Under the pieces are notes generated by a model that did not search any database, was not told where the DNA came from, and saw only the letters and a program-made list of their open reading frames with translations. Of a stretch of 64,000 nucleotides of DNA, positions 57,032-64,000 are shown piece after piece. A program made the translations under genes and the position numbers. The DNA is from Lantana camara (lineage: Eukaryota; Streptophyta; Magnoliopsida; Lamiales; Verbenaceae): contig CM074858.1 of NCBI GenBank assembly GCA_037501455.1, positions 44,637,001-44,701,000 on the forward strand, in the 5' to 3' direction. The first letter of the stretch is position 1. Each line of letters starts with the position of its first letter.

Positions 57032-60000
57032 ATGGGAAGTGTTGATGGAGGGAAGCTTCGATTTTGCATTGATAGAGGAGGCACATTTACTGATGTCTAC
57101 GCGGAAATTCCTGGTAGGTCTGAAGGCCGAGTATTGAAGCTGCTATCTGTTGACCCATCAAATTATGATGATGCACCAGTAGAAGGAATTAGGAGGCTTC
57201 TAGAAGAATTTACCGGGAAAGAGATTCCTCGAAGTTCAAAAGTCCCTACAGATAAGATTGAATGGATAAGGATGGGAACAACGGTGGCAACAAATGCATT
57301 ACTAGAAAGGAAAGGTGAAAAAATTGCACTCTGTGTTACTGAAGGCTTCAGGGATCTGCTGCAGATTGGTAACCAGGCTCGCCCAAATATCTTTGATCTC
57401 ACTGTATCAAAACCATCAAATCTTTATGAGGAGGTTGTGGAAGTTGATGAGAGAGTTGAGCTTGTTCTTGATGAGGAGAACTCAAAGTTAGAACCCTCTG
57501 AAACAATAGTTCAGGGCATGTCAGGTGAGCGTATAAGGGTTGTGAAGCCACTTAATGAGGAAGCTTTGAAGCCTTTGCTCAAAGGTCTATTGGAAAAAGG
57601 TATTAGCTGCTTAGCGGTTGTATTACTGCATTCTTACACTTACCCAGACCATGAAATATCAGTTGAAAAACTGGCGATGAGTTTGGGGTTCAAACATGTT
57701 TCATTGTCATCTGCATTGACTCCTATGGTTCGAGCTGTTCCTCGGGGATTCACAGCATGCGTGGACGCATACCTGACTCCTGTCATAAAAGAATATTTGA
57801 AAGGATTTATATCTAAGTTTGATCAGGGAACAAATACATTGAATGTTTTGTTCATGCAATCAGATGGAGGACTGGCGCCAGAAAGTAGATTTTCTGGCCA
57901 CAAAGCTGTTTTATCTGGGCCTGCTGGTGGAGTAGTTGGATACTCACAGACGCTTTTTCGCGTTGAGACAGACAAGCCTCTTATTGGTTTTGACATGGGT
58001 GGTACATCTACTGATGTGAGCCGTTATGCTGGCAATTATGAGCACGTTATAGAAACCCAAATTTCTGGAGCAATAATTCAAGCACCTCAGCTTGAGATCA
58101 ACACAGTGGCTGCTGGTGGTGGATCAAAGTTAAAGTTCCAATTTGGAGCTTTCAGGGTGGGTCCAGAATCAGTTGGCGCTCATCCAGGACCTGTTTGTTA
58201 TCGGAAGGGAGGGGAACTGGCTGTCACAGATGCTAATCTTATCCTAGGATATGTCATTCCTGATTATTTCCCGTCAATATTTGGCCCAAGCGAGGATCAG
58301 CCATTAGATATAAACTCAACTAGAGAAGAATTTGAGAAACTTGCAAAACAAATTAATTTCTATAGGAAAAATCAGGATTCAGCAGCAAAGGATATGACAG
58401 TGGAGGAAATTGCTCAGGGATTTGTTAATGTTGCAAATGAAACCATGTGCCGCCCTATTCGACAATTGACTGAAATGAAGGGTCATGAGACAAAGAACCA
58501 TGCCCTTGCTTGCTTTGGAGGTGCTGGGCCCCAACATGCCTGTGCCATTGCAAGATCTTTGGGCATGAAAGAAGTACTAATTCATAGGTTTTGTGGGATT
58601 TTAAGTGCATATGGTATGGGAATGGCGGATGTTGTTGAAGAAGAACAGGAACCTTATTCTACTGTTTATGGTCCTGAATCCATGTTGGAGGCCCGTAACA
58701 GAGAAGCGACTTTATCAAACCGTGTAAAACAGAAGCTGCAACTGCAAGGTTTTAGGGAGGAAAATATTACAACTGAAATTTATTTAAATCTGAGGTATGA
58801 GGGAACAGACACTGCAATTATGGTAAAGAGACCTATAAATATAGATGGATCTACTGGAGATTATGCCGTTGAATTTGAAAACTTATTTCAACAAGAATAT
58901 GGGTTTAAACTTCGAAAAAGGAAAATCCTCATATGTGATGTAAGAGTTCGAGGTATTGGAGTCACTAATATACTTGAGCCACGAGCTCTACAGCCTGGTT
59001 TGGGGACCCCAAAGGTTGAATGTAGATACAATGTGTATTTTGGAAATGGATGGCACGATACCCCTCTATTCAAGCTTGAAGATCTGGCATATGGACATGT
59101 CATTTGTGGTCCTGCTCTAATCATGAACGGTAATAGCACTGTAATAGTAGAGCCGAGTTGTAAGGCTAGTATTACAAAATATGGCAACATTAAGATCGAG
59201 ATTGAGTCAATCCATAATGCTGTGGAAGTGGGAAAAGATGTTGCAGACGTTGTTCAACTCTCGATATTCAACCATAGGTTTATGGGAATAGCTGAACAGA
59301 TGGGACGAACCTTACAGCGAACTTCAATATCAACAAATATTAAAGAAAGACTGGATTTCTCTTGTGCTCTTTTTGGTCCTGATGGTGGTCTAGTGGCAAA
59401 TGCCCCTCATGTTCCTGTTCACTTGGGAGCCATGTCCAGCACCGTCAGGTGGCAGCTGAATTACTGGGGTGACAATTTGAATGAAGGAGATGTTTTGGTC
59501 ACAAACCATCCTTGCGCTGGAGGTAGCCATTTGCCAGATATAACTGTTATTACCCCTGTTTTCAACAAGGGAGAGCTAGTATTTTTTGTTGCAAGTAGAG
59601 GGCACCATGCAGAGATTGGAGGTATTACGCCTGGTAGCATGCCACCATTCTCAAAATCCATATGGGAGGAAGGAGCAGCAATAAAAGCATTCAAGCTCGT
59701 AGAAAAGGGGAATTTTCAAGAAGAAGGAATCAGCCATCTTCTCCTATTTCCATCTTCTCATGAGTCGGCTCATATCCCTGGAACACGCAGACTTGAAGAT
59801 AATCTTTCAGATCTTCGCGCACAAATAGCTGCAAATCAAAGAGGAATTTCACTTATTAAGGAACTTATTGAGCAATATGGTTTGGAGATTGTCCAGTCAT
59901 ACATGAAATATGTGCAGGTTAATGCTGAGGGTGCAGTGAGGGAAATGCTCAAGTCTGTTGCTACTAAAGTTTCCTTAGAGTCTGCTAAAATTGAAGGAGA

Positions 60001-60832
60001 TCATGTTATAATTGAAGAAGAAGATTCAATGGATGATGGGTCCGTTATACATTTGAAACTCACTATTGATACAAAGAGAGGAGAAGCATTTTTTGATTTT
60101 TCTGGTACGAGCCCAGAAGTTTATGGGAATTGGAATGCTCCAGAAGCAGTTACAGCTGCTGCTGTCATTTACTGTCTACGTTGTTTGGTGGACATTGATA
60201 TTCCTCTTAATCAAGGATGCTTGGCTCCTGTAAAGATGTATATTCCTCCAGGTTCTTTTCTCTCTCCAAGTGATAAGGCTGCTGTCGTTGGTGGTAATGT
60301 TCTAACATCTCAGAGGATAACAGATGTGGTTCTTACAGCCTTTCAGGCTTGTGCTTGTTCACAGGGTTGCATGAATAATTTAACCTTCGGGGATAATACT
60401 TTTGGCTACTATGAGACGATTGGAGGTGGAAGTGGTGCTGGCCCCACCTGGGACGGTACTAGTGGGGTCCAGTGCCACATGACTAATACTCGTATGACCG
60501 ATCCTGAGATTTTCGAGCAAAGATACCCAGTTATACTGCATAGATTTGGATTACGGAAAAATAGTGGAGGTGCTGGAATTCATAGGGGAGGTGATGGAAT
60601 TGTTAGGGAGGTAGAATTCAGACGTACTGTTGTTGTTAGTATTCTTTCCGAAAGGCGTGTGCATGCCCCAAGGGGACTAATGGGAGCAAAAGATGGCGCT
60701 CGTGGAGCTAATTACCTCATTACAAGAGACAAGCGCAAGGTATACCTCGGCGGGAAAAACACACTCAAGGTGCAGGCCGGGGAAATTCTTCAGATTTTAA
60801 CTCCCGGCGGTGGGGGATGGGGTTCTCCCTAA
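57032..60832 (+). CDS. OXP1: 5-oxoprolinase (ATP-hydrolysing)
   Basis: Converts 5-oxo-L-proline, ATP and water to L-glutamate, ADP and phosphate in the cytosol; in plants it returns glutamate from glutathione breakdown through the gamma-glutamyl cyclotransferase route. The start MGSVDGGKLRFC at 57032 gives 1266 residues, the length I recall for the Arabidopsis enzyme; the frame is open 11 codons further upstream. Domains: hydantoinase A N-terminal part with DRGGTFTD (14-21); hydantoinase A core with DMGGTSTD (321-328) and GGAGPQHA (from 496), the expected nucleotide-binding motifs; hydantoinase B from about 741 to the end, with HPCAGGSHLPD, SRGHHAEIGG and GGGGWGSP at the C-terminus. No intron, stop or frameshift interrupts it, and codon use is even. 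The only intact host gene in the window; the CACTA end lies 2.6 kb upstream. Confidence 0.97.
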   Translation: MGSVDGGKLRFCIDRGGTFTDVYAEIPGRSEGRVLKLLSVDPSNYDDAPVEGIRRLLEEFTGKEIPRSSKVPTDKIEWIRMGTTVATNALLERKGEKIALCVTEGFRDLLQIGNQARPNIFDLTVSKPSNLYEEVVEVDERVELVLDEENSKLEPSETIVQGMSGERIRVVKPLNEEALKPLLKGLLEKGISCLAVVLLHSYTYPDHEISVEKLAMSLGFKHVSLSSALTPMVRAVPRGFTACVDAYLTPVIKEYLKGFISKFDQGTNTLNVLFMQSDGGLAPESRFSGHKAVLSGPAGGVVGYSQTLFRVETDKPLIGFDMGGTSTDVSRYAGNYEHVIETQISGAIIQAPQLEINTVAAGGGSKLKFQFGAFRVGPESVGAHPGPVCYRKGGELAVTDANLILGYVIPDYFPSIFGPSEDQPLDINSTREEFEKLAKQINFYRKNQDSAAKDMTVEEIAQGFVNVANETMCRPIRQLTEMKGHETKNHALACFGGAGPQHACAIARSLGMKEVLIHRFCGILSAYGMGMADVVEEEQEPYSTVYGPESMLEARNREATLSNRVKQKLQLQGFREENITTEIYLNLRYEGTDTAIMVKRPINIDGSTGDYAVEFENLFQQEYGFKLRKRKILICDVRVRGIGVTNILEPRALQPGLGTPKVECRYNVYFGNGWHDTPLFKLEDLAYGHVICGPALIMNGNSTVIVEPSCKASITKYGNIKIEIESIHNAVEVGKDVADVVQLSIFNHRFMGIAEQMGRTLQRTSISTNIKERLDFSCALFGPDGGLVANAPHVPVHLGAMSSTVRWQLNYWGDNLNEGDVLVTNHPCAGGSHLPDITVITPVFNKGELVFFVASRGHHAEIGGITPGSMPPFSKSIWEEGAAIKAFKLVEKGNFQEEGISHLLLFPSSHESAHIPGTRRLEDNLSDLRAQIAANQRGISLIKELIEQYGLEIVQSYMKYVQVNAEGAVREMLKSVATKVSLESAKIEGDHVIIEEEDSMDDGSVIHLKLTIDTKRGEAFFDFSGTSPEVYGNWNAPEAVTAAAVIYCLRCLVDIDIPLNQGCLAPVKMYIPPGSFLSPSDKAAVVGGNVLTSQRITDVVLTAFQACACSQGCMNNLTFGDNTFGYYETIGGGSGAGPTWDGTSGVQCHMTNTRMTDPEIFEQRYPVILHRFGLRKNSGGAGIHRGGDGIVREVEFRRTVVVSILSERRVHAPRGLMGAKDGARGANYLITRDKRKVYLGGKNTLKVQAGEILQILTPGGGGWGSP

Positions 60833-61681
60833 TGTACTTGATATCTGAGTTTTATGCAAAAGGAATTTTTCTTTCTTTCTTTATTCTTCTTGAATTGGTG
60901 TCTAATAAGTCTTCGTATCAAGTGCCTGATTTAGCATGGATGGATAATAGTTCTTCTCTTGCTTGTTATCTTACTTCAAAAGTTTAAATCGCCAAGTTGT
61001 TTACTTTACTCATCTGTGCAAGTTATTTTATGTGAAATGTCAGTTTTACTTCTTTATCCTCGAAACTCCTATTCCTCGATCCAATTAGGCATGTTGCATC
61101 GTTATGAGGTAATTATGTAACCCACTGTTTTCATGAGCTCTCGCTTGCAGATGTGTTGAGGTTTTGAAGGTTTACTCTTTATTATGCTAATATCTTTTCA
61201 TTTTCTTATATTTTTTTAAGAGAAAATTGTATTTTTAGTCCAGTAGGTTTTAAGTCAAAATTTTTTTGTCCCATACATTTTTAATGACTCCACTCGTTTG
61301 ATTTTTTGACATATTTAATTCCAAACTCTAAAAGATTAAAGGAAGTTGTTAGGACATATTTGAATCTGATAATTAAAACTTAGAAAAAATTGTATTTTTG
61401 GTCCCATAAATTTATGGTGAAATTGTTTTTGTCTTACACTTTTTAAATGACCAACCCGTTCGTTTTTTTAACAATAGTCCCAAAACACAATTAATGAAAT
61501 AATTTTTAACATAATTAATAAAATATTTTTTAGTACTATAATTTAAATTTCAAATATTATATTAAAATAATAAAATCAGAACATATTAAAAATTAATATA
61601 GTATAACATATTTTTTTCTTTTTTAAAAATTTTAATTTTACTTTTATATGAATTATATAATGTCTAAAAGTTCCAACGGTG

Positions 61682-61735
<54 letters not shown>

Positions 61736-61975
61736 GTGTGTGTGTGTATACATGCACTTTTTTTTTTTTTTTAATTTCATTTTAAGATTTTAATTTCTTT
61801 CTACGCCCACCCTTGATTTCAATTAAGTTGAAGTTAAAATTGTTAAACATAAAATATATTTGAGGTATATATAGTTACATACTATTTATAATTATAATAA
61901 TTATAATATGTATATTTTAAATATGTTGGATAATATTTAGGGTTTCATCAATATTGATGGGGTCAAAATACGCTC
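60833..61975. other. OXP1 3' region and AT-rich spacer
   Basis: No gene seen. A degenerate direct repeat (about 61222-61313 and 61384-61465, each beginning AAAATTGTATTTTTRGTCC) lies here, with AT-rich DNA up to the LTR at 61976. Confidence 0.5.
61686..61748. repeat. (TA)n-(GT)n compound microsatellite
   Basis: About 45 bases of TA followed by about 16 bases of GT. Confidence 0.95.
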
Positions 61976-64000
61976 TGTAACGCCCCGCTTCTCCATTGTT
62001 CGGATTTCGCCACGTGTCGACTTTCTTGTGTGCTTGATTATGTAATTATGTGATTTATGTGGCCTTATTTGCAGCTCCTTCCGAGTTTAGGGGCTTGTTT
62101 GTAATTTTCTCTTTCAAGGGTTTTTCGGTCATTTCTCAACCGATCGAGATTTTGACCTCTTTGATCCCTTCAACGCGTTCGGGGCATCGAGACAAGTCCG
62201 TAGACTCTGAGTTTGCCCAATTCTGACGTTGTTAGCCCTTCTTTCAATCGTTCCGTGCGTTGAGGACCCGGGATATAACACCCGGATCCTTGTTATTCGT
62301 GCCAAGAGCTGAGATTGCAGCTCTGTTCTCTCTCTCTCTCTCTCCCTCACGGCGAAAACACGCACCACACATACACACACACACAAATTCAATCTTCCTC
62401 GTTTCTACACGGATTTTGACGAACCAATAGTGTTTTTCGATGAGCTCGACGATGCGGTCACAACCGTACCAAGATCTTGGCCCGACGACAACCGACGGAG
62501 GAGATATTTCCGATTTTCAGTCGCGCCAGGTGGGTGGTGGCAGGCCGCGACTTCGTCGGCCGATTTCGGCCGTCTCCGGCGACGATTCTTCGACACGCGC
62601 CATTGACCCAGACAGGAGACTTCTCGGCGCAATTTTTCGTGTAGGCGGCGCAGCCAACGGACGCCGTGCGGCGGCACACGCGCCGATCAAAGGTGACGGC
62701 GGTGGCGCGTGTTACTGTAGCGCCACCAAACGCCGCCCTCCGGCGACTTTTCAGGCGAGGGTTAGCGGTTTCCAAGGTTCTTCAACCTCCTGAGTTCGTT
62801 TTCGGCACTGGTTTGGTGAGAAAGTGGCCGGAAATAGGATTTTCCGACGAGGGGCAGTGGCGGACTTTAGAGGCGGCGGTTCGGCCTTTTCCGGCGGGAT
62901 TTTGGTGACGAGCCCTTCACGAAAATTACTCGTCTCGACGTGGACAAGCTCTCCGTGTTGGTGCCGGTGCGAAAACCGGCCGGTGGTGGTGAACCGGCGG
63001 CTGAAAGCCGGTCAACTCTCCGGTGATTTTTCCGGCAAATTGGCTAGGGGATTTCGAAGGCCTCATTACGTGCTTTCCAGCGGTATGTTCGGATTTTATT
63101 TTCGTTTTACGGTTTGAGTTTAATTGCAATTTCCATTCTAGGGAGTAAGTTCGGTTTTTCGTCAACGAAATCCGGTGTATTTGGCTTTTTCTGAAATTGT
63201 TTGAGGGCTTTTGTCGAGTAGGCCGAGGCGCACGTTCCTGTCCTTCCGGGGATTTTTCCGGCCACCGGAGGTGGTGGCTTGGCGGCTGTCAGTGGCAGTC
63301 GGGCAGGCTCCGGTGGCGGCATTCCGATGCCTTTCGGACAGTATGTTCCTTTCGTCGTGGTGAGTCTATCACCGCTTTCCGTTCATCAATCGGACACTTG
63401 GTTGATTTTATATAAATTTCTGAAGTTATTGTATATTATAGGTTAATTGTTTTAAATTGTAATTTAATCTTGTACGCTTAATTAATCGATGATTATGAAT
63501 TGTATAATGTATGATAATATGATATGATATATGAAAACTCGAATTCTTAACTCATTGATTTTATGGGCCTCTTTTCATGTCGATTACTTGCCTTAATTGA
63601 TTTAATTGTGAATTGTTTGAATATATATGAGTTGGCATAATTATTCCACATACTTATTTAATTTGAAATACGAACTTAACGTTCATGAATCATACATGTA
63701 GCTTTAATTGTATGTTTAATTGCTATTTGAATCCTGTAAATTGATATATGATTTGATAATTGATTATTGTTTAAACCTTATTGTTTGATTTTCTAAATGA
63801 TAATAAATTGATGGGCTTCATGATTTAAAATAAATTGAATTCATTTAATTGGTTTACTTGTTTATATAAATTATTTGAGTGTATTATGTGACTAATTGCA
63901 ACGTGAGACATTAATTGAGCATATGAGCACATTCACGGCACATCATAATTATTATTAATTTCATATGCATGCCATAATATGTCATTCTACTTCATGTCAT
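61976..64000 (+). mobile_element. Forward LTR of element E's family, cut by the window end
   Basis: Begins TGTAACGCCCCGC. Its order matches the reverse complement of E's LTR: the AAATCTCGA-like region, CCTTCAACGCGTTCGGGGC, the GAGGACCCGGGAT segment, a CT run (62323-62342), then a GC-rich segment with GCCGGTC-type motifs to about 63330, then AT-rich DNA. Open frames in the GC-rich part are present on both strands and are not supported as genes. No TSD can be tested. Confidence 0.8.

Noticed and set aside
62440..62793. 117-codon frame near the right edge
   Set aside because: Lies in the GC-rich part of an LTR of E's family with competing frames on the other strand.

Overview
The window is nuclear DNA from a flowering plant, probably a eudicot; the species cannot be told. 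The evidence is an intact plant-type 5-oxoprolinase gene, LTR retrotransposons primed by initiator-Met tRNA (TGGTATCAGAGC), a CACTA transposon, a fragment of a plant-like proteasome alpha-5 gene, and AT-rich intergenic DNA. Only one complete host gene is supported: OXP1 at 57032-60832 (+).

Almost everything else is nested transposable elements. From left to right: (1) 1-14434 holds old LTR copies. Forward LTR fragments ending at 4505 and 14434 are mixed with four reverse LTRs (1127-4315; a broken copy at 4506-14271; and inside that copy 6000-9822 and 10404-13900, the last with a perfect TGAAT duplication). (2) A CACTA DNA transposon starts at 14677 and ends at 54391, with matching termini and a TTT duplication. 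Its own DNA is only about 4.5 kb (14677-16261 and 51457-54391) and carries an unrecognised 254-aa reading frame and a broken proteasome alpha-5 gene fragment. (3) Inside it sit a forward LTR (16262-18920) and a reverse non-autonomous retrotransposon, here called F (LTRs 21412-24083 and 48772-51456). F contains element E (34490-46098, reverse, TTTAT duplication, LTRs near 3.9 kb) and element G (24292-34297, forward, CTAAC duplication, 2569-bp LTRs). E in turn carries a 2.2-kb copia-like solo LTR with a CTCAG duplication. (4) A 2.6-kb spacer, OXP1, a 1.1-kb spacer with microsatellites, and from 61976 another LTR of E's family that runs off the window.

G is the only element with recognisable gag-pol. 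It is a Ty3/gypsy element of the chromovirus Tekay/Del type. Its LTRs differ at about seven sites by eye, yet the coding region has three in-frame stops and one frame change, so it looks recent but not autonomous. E and F have no recognisable coding capacity but share G's PBS, PPT and LTR end type, so they may have depended on a relative of G for their enzymes.

The most unusual signal is a set of short inverted repeats at corresponding places in these related elements, whose stems differ from copy to copy while pairing is kept. They are: arrays of about six GC-rich palindromes inside the LTRs; one LTR hairpin directly before ACCCGGAGGAAGAAGG; a hairpin next to the PBS; a hairpin next to the PPT with loop GAGGAC in sense; and, in E and F, an array of 12 and 4 hairpins upstream of the PPT. 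The pattern suggests conserved RNA or single-strand DNA structure, or repeated correction of palindromes during reverse transcription. All comparisons were by eye; no alignment, folding or database search was run.
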